Assembly (NCBI GenBank): GCA_012932295.1
Contig: JAAONU010000014.1
Location: forward strand, 34,937,977-35,001,976
Length of the DNA stretch: 64,000 nt
Reading direction: 5' to 3'
Source of the DNA: Cyclina sinensis
Taxonomy: Eukaryota > Mollusca > Bivalvia > Venerida > Veneridae
This document shows positions 1 through 13,950 of the stretch, one piece after another. A program made the position numbers and the translations under genes. The notes under the pieces are model-generated. The model saw nothing but the letters and a program-made list of their open reading frames with translations. It ran no database searches and had not been told where the DNA came from. Positions within the stretch are counted from its first letter, which is position 1; each line of letters begins with the position of its first letter.

Positions 1-606
1 TATAGAAATTTTATAATGTATACACTCTAAAAGGCATAGGATGCAGACAGCAGCGTTACCAGTTATAGCTATTGATGTCGGTTTAAAATTACACTGATTT
101 ATTCCCTAACATTTGTTTGTCTTGTAACATAATTGACTGATGGACGAGAAATCGAACACTATTTCCAGACACAGAACTTGAAAAGAAACGTTCGATGACA
201 GTCCTTTGAACTGAACTCTTCTCTTTTTCTGTACGGTCAAACTTGAAATGATAAAGATGAACAAGCAGTTTAATCTATCATTCATGTTTAAGGTATTATT
301 CGTAAGTTAATTTCAACGAATTTTAATCATAAACACAACCACCAAGGTCTACTAGAAAGACAAAAAAGAAACAGAAAAGAACGCAAGAGAAAAGTAGGTA
401 CTGAGGAAAACGAACCAGTGATTTTGTTTTCATAAGCTTAAATTTATCCTGATTTTGCTAATTTCAATTAGCTATTTAATGGACAGAATAAATATTCTGC
501 AAAAATGAATGTTGAATTTAGCATGAAATACGTTGATTGATTTCTAAATTCCCTTCTTCCAGTTACAGACACGTATATATGTACTTTGTTTATATTATTA
601 ATTATG

Positions 607-690
607 ACATTTATTACTAACAAGCTTTTGTGGCTTGGCGCCCTAAATTTTACTGACCGAAAGGGCATGGGTTCGAACCCTGTTGAAATA
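607..690 (+). repeat. tRNA-derived SINE remnant (B-box only)
   Basis: GGTTCGAACCC at 669-680 is a consensus RNA polymerase III B box. A diverged relative (catgggttcaaactcc) occurs near 62098. No clear A box and no tRNA fold. 1-600 and 690-1650 show only AT-rich sequence and an (AAAC)n run at 910-932. Confidence 0.3.
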
Positions 691-1654
691 AAATTGTTTT
701 TCTTCAGTTTTCATGGAGTATAGACGAGTACAATTATGTTTTATGATTTTTATGATGATATATCTTTTCACTGAAGTATCTCTTAATGCAAAAGAGCTTC
801 TTTTCGACTTTTCTGACAGTGTATTTTATATGTATACTGGCCCTTAAGCTGTTTTTGTTGAAGATGCTCTAAACTTGGCGTTTAAGTCCTGTAGGGAAAA
901 ACAGCCACAGCAACAAACAAACAAACAAACATGAAGATTTTACACAGATTAAGTAAACTTAGACAGTAAAGAATGTAAAATATTTACAGACACGTAATTG
1001 TTTTCTTAAAATTGTTCTCCTTACGTCATTATGGCAGTTCAATTTTTATGGCATTTCAAAATAAATTTTGATAATAAGTACAAATAATCTATCATCTAGC
1101 ATTTGTCAGCTAATATGTTCATTTCTTTCTGAAGATAATTTTAAACATTTTCTGTTTACAGTTACTCAGATTTCACAAACTTTGCCTTAAAAATTTATAG
1201 TTGTTCCAGGGTTATTAATTTAGCTCTTTTATCAGTTAAATTTAAACCTAGTTGCTGGACGGATTAGCTCTTTCCATGAAATAATGTAATCTCACGGTTA
1301 TACAGATCAAAGTAAAGCAAGAAAGCCAAACCTTAAACGTGACATCAAATAGATATTTTGAGTTTGACATTTAAAAGAGTGATAATGATGTAGCTAATGA
1401 TGGGGATAGAAATGTTGTTTTTTACTTCGACATAATTTGGGCATCAAGAAGACACAGCGAAAATAATGAAATTGTCATTAATGTTATAAAGCTTTAAGGC
1501 AACAAAGCTGTGTCCAGTACATTTCCTTTAAGCCTGATAAACAACCTTTACCTAGGAATAATTATTTCCGAATAGAGTCTAACCTTTGTCTGACCTTTCC
1601 GTCTAGCGGTTTTTTACTTCACCATGCTTTTACAAAAATAATATTAGATTGCAA

Positions 1655-2596
1655 AGATATGGAATGTTATTTAGGTAAAAATTACACAATGCCTACTTAC
1701 TGCTACAATTTAATCACTGAAACTGCTACAATGCTTACGGGTACAGTCATGATGCGTGCTGGCACTTTTATCATGCTTGTTGACAATGATTCCATGATTG
1801 CTGAAAGTTACAACATGTATATTGTTTAGGCCATGATGCCTATATCATATTTTCATTTGACTGAATGACTGTTCAATGTAACGTAAAGGTGTATTTTATC
1901 ATTGCCGTGGCTATCTTGGTTAATGCATTTAAGAACAAAATACACGATGTGATCAACCAAGGCGCAAGGCATAATAGAAGTAAGCATAGTGTTATTTCTA
2001 AATTGTAAGTCACATTTTGACAACAGGGGACACTATGTTCAAGTAGTCGTGTTTTTTCCGTGATTTGGAAGACAGATTTCGGGAATATTCGAGTACGTAT
2101 ATAGATCTAACAATAGTCATAGGCCGTTGATTTCCGTTATCTTTCGTGAAAACTACAAACGTGCGCCCCCCTGGTATCAAAATGTGACGTGCAATTTTTC
2201 AATTGACATTATGTTTACTTTCAACTTGCTTAGTGGCTGATTACATCTTTCATATTGCCTGGTCACACGTGTATTTTGTTCTGGGAGCGTCGTAACAAAG
2301 CAATGTTTAATTATCAGTGCTGATATATAGTCCCGGCATGATGACATATACCATCACCTACACTGAACTGTCATTCAGCCAAACGAAATTATGATATAGA
2401 CATCAGGGTCTTAGCAGTATACAAGTTGTAACTTCTAGCAAGCATGGTATTATTGTCAACAAACGTGGTGAAGGTGTCAGCATGCATAATGACTATACCA
2501 GTAAGCGCAACAGCAGTGTCAGTGAGTAAATTGTAAGAGTAAGCAGGCATTGTGTAATTTTTACCTAAATAATATTCCATGTAAAGACGTAGAGCG
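1655..2596. repeat. Large inverted repeat, arms of about 230 bp
   Basis: Arms 1655-1885 and 2355-2584 are inverted copies at about 75-80% identity. A further perfect 14-bp match lies towards the centre (AGAACAAAATACAC at 1932-1945 and its complement at 2269-2282). The spacer has no recognised content. Confidence 0.7.
1659..1829 (+). other. Short frame related to one on the opposite strand at 2389-2580
   Basis: 56 codons from ATG: MECYLGKNYTMPTYCYN..., ending TAG. The minus-strand frame at 2389-2580 reads MEYYLGKNYTMPAYSYN... and about 60% of residues agree along the full length. Many substitutions are conservative (D/E, L/I/M). No RNA or domain evidence; the similarity runs past the stops into noncoding sequence. 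Confidence 0.35.
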
Positions 2597-2604
2597 TTTA
2601 ACAA
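2389..2604 (-). other. Inverted partner of the 1659-1829 frame
   Basis: 71-codon frame (MLNALRLYMEYYLGKNYT... to ...TLMSIS). From the internal Met at 2580 it parallels the plus-strand frame. It may be a small gene family or simply the two arms of an inverted-repeat element. No known domain seen. Confidence 0.35.
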
Positions 2605-3508
2605 TGAACATATTTAAAATGTTTTTCTTTCTAAAGAATATCTCTCAACTGAATATTGTCTGCTTAATTTCTGATTTGAGTAAGACTAAACGCATACATT
2701 TTCATCCGATCAAATTATTTTTAGTCTAAAGAGGTTCCCTGATCTGAACTAGAATAAAGCATATTCTACAAAAAAAAAGAAGTATAAAATGACCATACTA
2801 GTGTAGGACAATGGTTGAGACATGTTTTGATGTTGACATGAAAGTATAGCAAACAGGGTATGATGCATCATTGCAGTCTTATTATTTTATCAAGAATGTA
2901 TGATGAATCGGAACGCAGATCAAAGAGCAGAAGGTTATTTGATGTAGAGAGCGTCTCTTCTAGGTCAGCCTTGTTTGTTGGGCAAACTTATTTTGCACCA
3001 AATGTCAGTTTTGTAGGGAATTATGTTGACTTCTATTGCATAACTGGGTTATCTGAAATATTCAGCCTTTAGCTGGTATAGTAATATTTTCAATCTTTAA
3101 TCTCCACACTCAGGTTTAATTCTCATAAGAATTTAAATGTCTGGAAATTTCTTGTTAGAACGACATTTATATTATTAACGTATGTCTCTGAGGCAATCTT
3201 TACCTACACATGAGGAAGAAGCAGAAAAGCCTTGATAAAATGAACTAAATCAAAACCTTAGTTTCCTGACACGAGGTCTCTCAAAAGACCAGTGTTTTTT
3301 ATGCTGTTTCCTTATATTCAACAAAATGACAAAACAAACCTACTTCAAAATTTATATTTGTACGATATTTTTGATGTCGTAAATACGGTTCTTACCATAT
3401 GTATTTGTCATTCCAAAAAGACTACATATGATTTGAAGTGGAGGTCAAGTCGAAAACTTATATTGCGTTGGCAAGCCCTGTTTATATCTTATGGTGGCTG
3501 ATTTCTGT

Positions 3509-4273
3509 GTCATTTCGTTCTGTTGTGTTGGCACGGCGAAATCACTACAGAACGACAAGGGTGACATTTGACGTGCTCATTTATCGTTCTTTTGTGTTGC
3601 CACCACATCAACACACCATGGCAGGACGACAACTTGATATTTCTATACCCGCCAATATGACAACACCACACTTATATTTGTTGATCTCTCAATCCTTGAA
3701 TTATGTGTTGGCGACCAACACTTGTCGTTTCATCGTTCTGGTTAAATCCAGTAAATGCGCCTGCACGACAGAATGACATATTTACTCTGTCGTGCAACCG
3801 TTTTAAACTTATTATCAATACTTCAGATTTAAATCCAGACTTTTGTTTTGAAAATCCAAATAATATCATTTATATTTTACTAACAAATTAGACTGTATGC
3901 CTGCTTATCTAAATACTTTTTTATTACTCATAAAGAACGCATTTGTGTAAAACGGTTGCACATGCGTGCAGGAAGTCGGCAGGACACAGTAAATTTGTTG
4001 GCGGTTCACTTGATTTAATCCCGCATGAATTACAAAACGACACTTTGCTGGCGCCAAAACGACATTCCATTGACACCAGAACGACAAATGCAAGTGCAAT
4101 ATTGGTGGGTACCGAAATGCCCTGTTGTCACCCTAAAAAGTCGTTTTGTTGTGTTCGCGTGGCAACAAAACGCGAACACGAAGGAACGACAAAAATGAGT
4201 GCGCCGATACGACAAATGCTACATTCGTTGTTCTGTCGTTTGATTATCCCGCCAACACGACGAAACAAAATGG
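3509..4273. mobile_element. Inverted-repeat (MITE- or foldback-like) element
   Basis: Left end CATTTCGTTCTGTTGTGTTGGCACGG (key parts TTTCGT and GTGTTGGC) is matched by the inverted right end CCCGCCAACACGACGAAAC. The interior has many further inverted ACGACA/TGTCGT and GTTGGC/GCCAAC pieces, which create the short frames seen here on both strands. No transposase. 2610-3500 has nothing identifiable. Confidence 0.5.
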
Positions 4274-5722
4274 CAGAGATCAGCTATCATAGTATCTCGT
4301 CAATCACCATACCCCAACGTCACTCGCGCGACTCTTTAGAAGAATGATAGTTTTAAAGATCCGTTGGTACAGCAAGTCATTTTCGAATGGGAAGTAGGTT
4401 GCCGTTTAAATCCAACTGACAATAAGTATGTAACTTAAATGTGACAATTTATTCTAAATGTTTTTTTTTTAAATATGATTTTTTTCCACGTTACCAACTG
4501 TTATGTGAAACGATTATATATTGATGCTTTTAATTCATTGATTAAAACATCTACATGTATTCACCTATTATTTGATTTGTTCAAATTGTCCCGTGTTTCA
4601 TCTTATTAAAAAGACATGCAAAAACGTTTATTTCACCGTCAGGAAAATTATATATCATTCTGGTTGTCAATGAGCCATAAAACTGATATAACACGAGCTA
4701 GGCAGGTAACATACGTTACTTGATATTTTGGAAAAAGTCTGCAAACATAAAATGAAGTTGTATAATAAAGCATATAGGAACACTGTAAATGTCTGATTGT
4801 TCACCTATTCGCTTCTGAATTCTAATTTCTGTCTTGGATACGACATCGTATAACAAATAATTTTATATGTTTTATTCTATTCTTTTAAGTCACGACATTT
4901 TATAAACATTCCACTGTCTACGTAGTTAACAGTTTTCCGTGATGATATGAATTTTATGCTGAAATAATGCCTTCTTAATTCAGTTGTTAAATTTTTTTAT
5001 CCATCAGTGTGTGACTAGATATTTTCCTTTATTCCTATTCAATATTTTACAAATCAAAGACAAAAATGCATTACTCGTGCAACACATAATGAAATATATC
5101 ACTGAAATATGCAATTAAACAGAAAATTACCCTCCTTCATTCTGAATCAACTAGAAATATTGAATTGTAAATCTACAAATTTTCATTCACGTACGCCTCA
5201 ACTCAATCATGAAATGATTAAGCACACAAACACACAATACCTGAATGCTTCACCAATCACTATTTTGTTTATCATTCACTGACAGACTGAAATATGTTGT
5301 TTGTTTTGTTCGTAGTAAATGTAGGAAAGCCAATATGAACTAGCATACAGAAAGAAAAAAAAACGAATATGGAGTAGTAAGTACATATAAATGAACAAAA
5401 TTATTTTAAAAGTGACATTGTAATCGCCTGATCACAGATCTTATGTAATTTGTAACTATATGTCATCGTTAATGCAAGCTTGAAATGAATGGAAACAGCC
5501 GTCTTCTCTCTAAAAGAATAGTCATTAAAATTCAAATCCGTTAAATACAATTCTAACACTATATGCAATTCGACGACAATAAACAAAGAAGAAATTGAGC
5601 GTGATATATTATACAGTATAGCACTCAGAACACAAGCGCGCGGCCGCTGACGTCACTGCGAATGCCACTGTTAAATAGTGCACACATTTGCACCCCTTAT
5701 AAATATACGTACGTGTTAGAAT

Positions 5723-5898
5723 GGAAATAGATTTTTAAATTTTCGTGATCTACCGTCGTATATATCACGGATTCTCGTTCATATGCGTAATTATTTAATC
5801 ACTCAGGTATACGGCCTTCGTGATTAAATTACTACGCATATGAACTCGACACCGTGATATATCAGACGGTATACCACTCAAACCTAAAATCTATTTCC
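5723..5898. mobile_element. Palindromic MITE of 176 bp
   Basis: GGAAATAGATTTT at the left end mirrors AAAATCTATTTCC at the right. The arms continue with CCGTCGTATATATCACGG / CCGTGATATATCAGACGG and TTCATATGCG / CGCATATGAA towards a short loop near GGCCTTCGTG. It would fold into one long imperfect hairpin. 4280-5720 around it has no identifiable gene. Confidence 0.8.
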
Positions 5899-7336
5899 TA
5901 AGTAAAATGTGGAAAGATACAAAGTTCTAGTCATTGCAATTGTAACCATGGTTCATATTTTTTAATGCAATGTATCTTAATTAAGAAATTCTATATCAGG
6001 CTAAATCTGACAGTTCTATTTTGATCAATAAATTCTCGTTAACAGACATAAGACATTAATTACAGACATTATAAGCTTGGCATTGAAGACCGTTGATGGG
6101 GATCGATAAAGGATATCTTCCAAGCATGCTCACAAAAATCATAATGATTAATTAGATTTGGCAGAAATGTTAATTTGTTATGTTACATGTATCTATGTCT
6201 TAATATAGTTTTTTTGTGTTTTATAATCAACACTGTAATAGGCAAGTCGTCCTGAATGGAGACTGACCTTAGAAAATGTCTGTGTCTTGCACTGGGCCTC
6301 TTACATAAAATGTTCCGTTCCAACAACTCCAGTAACAATCCAAAAGACAATAAATATGTAACTAAGCAAACTTCGAGTAAAATCTAACAGAAATCTTTAC
6401 TATCAGAAATTCTGAGGGACATTGTATTTCTGTATTAACGTGCTCAATGCAAAACAATGTTATTATGCAAGGTAGCATCCCACTCAAATTATTATCTGAT
6501 CTGCTATGCCATTCGTTTTTGTTTTGTTTTTCAACCTGCTTCACAAATTTACCATTATTACCCTGGTAATATAATATCCTTGGATGAAAATGCTTTCTAT
6601 AATGTGGGCGTATGTTTAGATGGAACCTTATCTGATTCTCTCTAAGCTGAAGAAGAATAATTGCAAAACAAATCTCATAAAGCAAAAACTTCAATTATAT
6701 ACTGTATATCAGAACTCCTTTGAAGGTCATCTAGCTGTGTAACGATGAGCAAACTTCAGGCACTGTATAATGCACTTTAGATGTAGGCAAATTACTTCAT
6801 CAAAAATACTTGATGACTTCGAAAATGGTATTAAATGTAAGAGTTCAACTATAGTAGTCTTATTCTTAATTGAAAAAAGTTACGTTATTAATTTTGTGTG
6901 CTTTGTTTACCCTAACGTTACTATTAAATGCTAGAAGGTTTTGTACAATCGCGACTTTCACAATAATATGATCATATTCTCACACTGGCCATTGCGACCT
7001 GAATTTGTCACCGCGTTATGTTTAGATAACACAAAAAGTCCTCATGCCCAAGGTGTCACAATTGGAGCACTTTCGTCTTTGTCACTTGACAGTTACATGC
7101 TTTGATTCTAGCAAATTGTACCATGAAAAACCATAGGAACTATCTTACATTAATAGGAAAGAACACAACCACATGATTAATATTATCCTGTAATAAATTG
7201 TGCAAACTTGATTGCAGTTCTTAATAGATCATCGGATATATGGAGTACCGTTTAAACCTAAATAAACGTAGTACAAATACAAAACAAAGGCCAAAGTTAT
7301 TTTAAAATTAAGTTAATTGACTGTTTTAAGTTTTTT

Positions 7337-7941
7337 AAGGTGGTCAATCTGATTTGAAGCAAATTTTACAACATTTTTCACATATTCCATAAGTGATTTG
7401 TTTAACAAATTAAAAGACCCATCAGATTTGGTTAGATTCTCATTAGAAAAATTAACTTAAATATTTTTATAACAATTTTTAATTATCTCCCTTTTGAACA
7501 AAATATGCATTTAAGCTAGGTAATAATTTTTGTTTCTATATAAAGTTCATTTTCACACTTGCAAACGATGTGTATTGACATGTGTTTACAAACAAAAATA
7601 ATGTCAAGTTCTAAACTAGTATATTGCTTCAAAATTTAATTTTTGCTGATCTATCCTGGTTGCGCAACCAAGATAGACAAAGGGAAGTAATTATAACTTT
7701 ACAAACTTAGGTTTCTCACGAAATTCTTCTAGATATGTTACCGTAATGTCAAATTTGGAATAAATATGGTAAAATATTTGGAATATTGCTTTAAATCACA
7801 TTGATAATTATGTACATGAAATTAATATTGATGCTCAAATAATTTAATCTTTATTTTGAACACGCAGTATGTCACCAATGACCTTATATTAGTATACATT
7901 GCCAGATCGCCTTCATAAAATAATCAGATTGACCACCTTTA
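7337..7941. mobile_element. Non-autonomous DNA transposon with about 18-bp terminal inverted repeats
   Basis: Left end AAGGTGGTCAATCTGATT (7337-7354) and right end AATCAGATTGACCACCTTT (7922-7940) are inverted copies, with TTA or TTAA at both outer edges as a possible target duplication. The 600-bp interior is AT-rich and non-coding. 5900-7330 and 7945-9700 hold no gene I can support; the latter has a (TG)n run near 8563-8575. Confidence 0.75.
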
Positions 7942-9699
7942 AGTACAGATTATATTCAACGTATTTATTACAATTGGAATGGACTTACTCTAAAGGAGAG
8001 ATAGCATGTACAATAATTCGTTAATGTTGGACTAGGGTTATTTATATATAAAAGTTTTTTATGTGTACTGTTTTAAAGTATATTTTCTAAAGTTCAATGC
8101 TTCCTAGATATGTAACATCTTGTGCAAAGTTAGTTAGTTTCTGATCTATATGTAAAAGTAAAAGGCAACGCTTATAAGGACAACAATAAAAGTTCTACAG
8201 ATTCGGTAATTTCGCCTATAACATCTCTTTAACAACCAGAAATGATTAATGACATGTCGTGCTTTCTTTACGCAGTAACAAAATTAATACATAATCAATG
8301 AGTTTATTACCACAAATATTTCCGCTTGAAATTTCAAGAAGCTGTATCAGTAAAACACCGTTTATTTCTATTGTTTTTTGTGGTAACTCGGAGAAGATAA
8401 TTTATCCGAAGTATTATACTTCTTACTACTAAACAGATTTAAGCCTAACTTAATATTTAAAGTCATTTTGCTTCACAGATATATTTCAGGTACGAAATTT
8501 TATCAGGTGCAGTTAGGATAACATTCTACTTTAAGTTGAAGAGGCTAGGAAATGAACGAATATGTGTGTGTGTGTTTTTTTTTTATATTTAAGACAAGCA
8601 TTTATGTATTTTCCCAAAACAATCCTCCATTGTCAAGTCAAGGGTGTATGATAACATTTGTAAAGAAAACACTTTGAATGAAAAAAAATCGGTCAATTTT
8701 GTGTAGAAATGGTTAGCTACAACCTATCTTCATTAAAGGTCTTCTTTTACGTAAATCAGTTATGAAAAAGGTTGTTCTGTTTATTCCCGCCTTTATTTTT
8801 TTACCTTAAGGTTTCTGCACTCTAATTGGCACTATCGCAAACGTATCTATAAAATAGCGGATATTTTTCGACCTACCCTGCACCTCTAAAATTGGCCTTT
8901 TGTTGATGAATACTTTCGAACTACAGTGTTTTCTTTCAATCTTCGCAATTTGTAGTTCAATGAATGCTTAGAAATAGAAAACTAGTGGTCATCAGATTAA
9001 TCATTTTGAGTTATAAAGATATCTAACTCCCTAATTTCAGTCAAGTATTGTTTGGCTATTCTGGGTACTCGTCCATCGATCGATGCCTGAAACTTGCACA
9101 GAAACAGGGTAATTTAGCTATTAGTCGCACAAATATTTCTTGCTTTGCTCAAACTGCTATTACATGTATCTTAATTCGCTAGCAACTGATATATTTACTT
9201 ACAAGACTGTACGTTTAATGGGTAAACCCCACCCAACTGAATTTTTATCAGTTGTTGATCACTAATTAATGTAAATCTAATAAGTTTTTTAAAATGCTTA
9301 TTTGATACTTTTTTTACTGTATGATCTTAGATAATTTGATACGTAAAGTTTATGGATAGCCGAACAAGAGCTATCGCTGAATGCGATTTGTACGCCCACC
9401 AGTGCTTAGAACATGGGTGGAAGGGAAATAAGTGTTAGGGAAGAATGTCACTAAAATTATATATATAATACTAATGGCAATAAATAACCCTAAGTTAACT
9501 TGTTAAATGAAGAAGACAAACCATATTAGTGAAGTAAGTCTTCCGCTAGATTAGTAATGTAAGTCTTCCGCTAGAACTGCCGAAAAAAATTATACCCGTA
9601 CAAACCAGCCAGGAAAAATTCCAAACAACATTTGTGGTTTCTTATCAAAGAATGTAGAAAATATATTGTGTGAAGTTTTAATAGGCAATAATATTTTGC

Positions 9700-11760
9700 A
9701 CAAATCGAATATGTTATCTTATAAATGAAGAGGGGTAATTATGTCAAAATAAAAGCAAGAGTTGTCATGACATTGAGACTTTCCCTACGACCCATCCTCA
9801 TATAATTGTGTAGCTTACATAAAGGTTAATACCTGTACTGGTTCCCGAGTTATTCAATGAAATTTTATTTTCTTGGATTTTTTTTCTAAGTAGCAAAACG
9901 AGGGCATTATAACGGCAATATAAAAATAACGGTTCCAATCACATTTTTTTCGTTGCATGATTTAAAAAAAAAAAAAAAACAATTCAGGAAAATTTCTATT
10001 TAGGAAAATTTCTAAGAGGCCATACACATGTCAAAATGCAAGTCAGAGTTACAAACTTGCCTTGTGAAATAGCTTGTGACACTTCATATTTATATATTAG
10101 TACTTGTATTAGTAGTAGTTAATATAACTATTAGTTTAAGAGATATTCCAGAAATCCTTGGACATTATCTACCATGTACACTCGCTTATAAGACACATGT
10201 TTTGTTCTCAAAATTCAAACTCAGAGTAGGGTGCGTCTTATAAACGCATTTTACAAGAAAAAAATCTTTGTAAAAGCAAAAACTACTTTTTGCTGAACAT
10301 TATCAACCACCAGCCAGCATAAATATTACACCAATGGTGCTAGAACCTTAAAAGCAACAAACCAATTTTCATTTGGAATCAATGATTTAGAGAACAGATG
10401 TGGCCGGAATGTGTATAAATTACGCTTAAATCATCCAAAACTGTGCCTTGAATCTTCTTCATTTCATATCACGTCATGTTGGAGAGTAAATGCAAAAACG
10501 AACAGATTTTTAATTCAAAATTAGGGATGCGTCTTATAAGCCAGGGTGCCTTTTAAGGGAAAACGGACGGCAAGTGAAAAGGGGGCATAATTACATCAAA
10601 GTACAAGTCAAAATAATATAATCAAACTTGGAGTTTGCTCTCTTTCTCCATATTTGTTTTAAGTTTCAAGTTAATTACTATACTCGTTACACAGATATTA
10701 AGGAAAGATGTACATTTTGGGACGCCTTCTATGTGAAAAGGGCATAATTAAGCCAAAATACAACTCTGAGTTATCACACTTTGCACGTGGAGTTGCAATT
10801 TGGTTTTTCATATAAGTTTTAGGTTTTATTTAAAGTTTCAGACGCAATCAAGAAAAAGTAAATTTTGGGACATTATGAAAGAGGAAAAGGGAAATAATTA
10901 CATCAAAGTACTCGTCAGAGTTTTCACACTTGACACTTGGAGTTGCACATACGTTACTTCATCTACATTCTAATTTTCAAGTTAATAACTACACTGAATT
11001 AAAATATATTCAAACAAAATGTAAATTTTAGGACATTTTCTAAGTGAGAAAGGGGCATTATTAAGTAAAAATACAACTTTGAATGATCAAACTTGGCACA
11101 TGCAGTTGCATTGTGATCTTCAATAAATATTCCAAGTTTTAATAAAATACCTAAACTGATTTCAGAAATATTAAATAAAAATTATTTGGATGGGACGGGT
11201 CAAACTTTTTCCTTTATAGTCCTACTCTCCCAACTCCCCAAACTATCTTAGGTTGGAGTTTGCCTCTCTAATTTCGTATGTTTTTTTTAAGTTAATTACT
11301 ATTCTGGTTCCTCAGATTATCAGAAAAAATGTACATTTTGTGACAAAACTGGGCATAATTAAGTCAAAATACAACTCTGACTTAACACACTTGACACATG
11401 GAGTTGCATTGTGGTCTTTAATATATATAAATAAACGGTAAGTTAATATAAAAAACCAGAGACAATCAAGAAAAAGTGCTTGGAGTTGTATTGTGATCTT
11501 TCATCTACATTTTAATTTTCAAGTTAAAAACTATACTGATTCAAGAGATATTTAAAAAAAATGTAAATTTTGGGACATTTTATAAGTGAAAAAGGGGCAT
11601 AAAGAAGTTACATACAACTCTGAGTTATCAAACTTGGCACATGGGGTTCCTCCATGTGTATTTCAAGTTTCAGTAGATGACTTAACAGGTTTCAGTGATA
11701 TTCAAGAAAAAACCAAAACGAGACGAGACAGGACGGGACGGTAAAAAATAATTCCTATAT
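9700..11760. repeat. Degenerate long tandem array, interrupted by a MITE
   Basis: About six or seven diverged units of roughly 200 bp built on AAGGGGCATAATTAAGTCAA, ACTCTGAGTTATCA...CTTGGCACATGGAGTTGCA, CAAGTTTTAATAA and GTAAATTTTGGGACATTTT. Units also occur before 10140, so the array is split by the element at 10178-10548. This repeat type is common in bivalve DNA as I recall it. Non-coding. Confidence 0.7.
10178..10548. mobile_element. Tigger/pogo-like MITE nested in the 9.7-11.8 kb array
   Basis: Left end ACACTCGCTTATAAGACACAT and inverted right end (reverse complement CACCCTGGCTTATAAGACGCAT) resemble the CTCGCTTATA-type termini of pogo/Tigger elements. Inner pieces CAAAATTCAAA / TTCAAAATTA extend the symmetry. 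No transposase; 371 bp. The family name is from memory. Confidence 0.6.
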
Positions 11761-13704
11761 ACCTACCTCACCTTCTCCCACCCTCACACAAAAAAGTAAA
11801 TAAGAAAAATAAAACTTTGTTTGGTGTGGTATAATTAAGCAATAACAGTCGCTATTCAGTATTCGTTACCATCTGCCTACGGTGGTTTTGTCCTTAAAAT
11901 TAGATATTCATTCATAACATTCTACTTCAAAAACCACTTCTCTATTATACTAGTTTGTTCAATATTTTATTAATCGAATTGTTTCGAGCAGCAATAACGT
12001 TGTCAAAACAAGACAAAATAATGCACCTTGTGCCGTGTTTTCATGTTGGATTACCTTCCTCTAGTGAAAACCTTACTAGTATCTATTTTATGTAACGGCG
12101 TTTAATTCCGACATTCGCCGAATATGAGAAACCGAAAAGGACGAAAACTGGCGTTGTTTGCCGATTTCATTTGAGTTCGAAGACCTTAAGTTAGACTTTT
12201 CTTTATTATGAAATTTTCATATCTGTCATTATATTTCCAAAAACTAATATATTGGCAACACATTACTCATTTCCCTACAAGAAATAATGAGTCTGAAATT
12301 CGAAACTACATTCTTCATAGAACTGTATTAATTTGTTATTATTTAATTTCCATATTTCTTCTTTATTATGGCAAAAAATAACAGAGAATTTGTAATTGCT
12401 TTTCCGTTTTCTAAGAGTGAAGTTACATATAGTTAAAACTAACTCCAAAATTAGATGTTGAAATCATATTAATTTTGTCCAATTGCCGTGTTGTGTATTC
12501 AAAATTGTTGCCAGTTTGTCTGGATTAGTCTGCAGTCACTACTTGCTCATGTTTTGCGTCGACTTAAATCAGTAGACACAACTTGATTTAACCAGTAAAG
12601 CCTGTCACAGTTTATTAGTACGCATTTTCAGAAACCGAGTTTGAAGCACGGCTACCTAAATTACATCTTCAAATAAATTCTAAATGAAGCAATCACACTC
12701 AGATAAGTATCAGATAGGTTCAACTTATCTATTACTAAATCTATGCTTAAATATATTAGAAACCAGCTGTTAGAACATTTGCATCCGTTTCCTTACGAAA
12801 TGTAGACATAAATTGTTTAGTAAAACATTTTTGGTCTGTCTAAAGGGCGTTAAGAGAATGTCTCAGGGTTTTCCCTTTTGATAATGCATTTCTTTTTAAA
12901 ATCTATCCTTAATGTTCTTAATAAGAAATGTTAAAGAAAGGGTAAATCTATTTAATTTTATCCTTGAACAGATTCGTACACGCCACATTTTAACTACAGT
13001 CTTTGTAAAATAATGTATAATACTGTCTTTTTAATGACTGCCATTAAATACCAGTTAATGAAATGATTTAGTGTTGCAGATCTCAGATCGATAGCCGTCT
13101 CTAGTTTGTTCATATTCCACACGATTAAAACAAAGTTTCCATTAAGTTGTTTCAGGATCAATTTTAGGTTCTCTCTAATTAAATCAACGATAGCCTCCGT
13201 AAAAAAAACAAGACGAAAAATTCGAACAATGTCGAAGGCGTAAAATAATTGCAACACAAGCTGCTGCACTTCAACAGATTTATCCTTTATGCCTTTGCCT
13301 ATTCGAAATTGTGTTAAAATATAGAATCTCTAGTCGTTTAATTGATTGTATCACTTGAGCAAACCTCCAGTATTTCCCTCTGAAGAAACAAACTTTTCAC
13401 GGCTTTTACAATAGGCAATGAATAGGCGGTAGCAACAAACTACTACAGTTATGCATTTTTAATATTGTAGCATAATTATACTGTTGTTTCAAAAGTGTAC
13501 ACTTGGTCTGTTTCCATCTGTCACATTAGGAAAAGGTATAAGACGATAACGTAAGCCACAAAAATATATACAATGTCTGGCGACGTTTTAATTAAACCTG
13601 CAAGTGATAAAACTTGCTCAAATGAAGTGAAACATCTAATATTACCTGCACCGCGTGGTCGAATCCGTTATAGAAAAAAAAGTCGAAGACGTCATATAAA
13701 CTGT
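11761..13704. other. No identifiable gene
   Basis: AT-rich sequence with only short chance frames. The 91-codon minus frame near 13.0-13.3 kb has no recognisable motif and biased Ile/Leu composition. No RNA gene or structured repeat was noticed. Confidence 0.5.
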
Positions 13705-13950
13705 GTTGAACCTCAATTTTCACAAACCGCAATCGTCACACCGTGTGACAAATGCGTGCGAATACGTCACAAAAATAGTGATAAATACGTTCGGACACAT
13801 ATTTCATACGAACTTAAAAACGCATTTGTCACACCTCAGAATCTTGTTTAAAAATGTGAGAAAAATTGTGAGTTTTTTTTAACTCGAACGTATATGTCAC
13901 ACATGTGAGTTTTTTTTTTACTTCGAACGTATATGGCACACATGCAAGAT
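13705..13950 (+). mobile_element. CGTCACACCGTGTGAC-type repeat, left of an inverted pair
   Basis: Starts GTTGAACCTCAATTTTCACA, then CGCAATCGTCACACCGTGTG and ACAAATGCGTGCGAATACGT. Several further CGTATTTGTCACAC-like pieces on both strands follow up to about 13945. The 92-codon frame here is a by-product of the repeat. The same sequence in inverted orientation ends at 18482. Confidence 0.7.

Noticed and set aside
13573..13851. 92-codon plus-strand frame starting MSGDVLIKPASDKT
   Set aside because: Most of it lies in the CGTCACAC repeat that recurs inverted at 18.3 kb; no domain.
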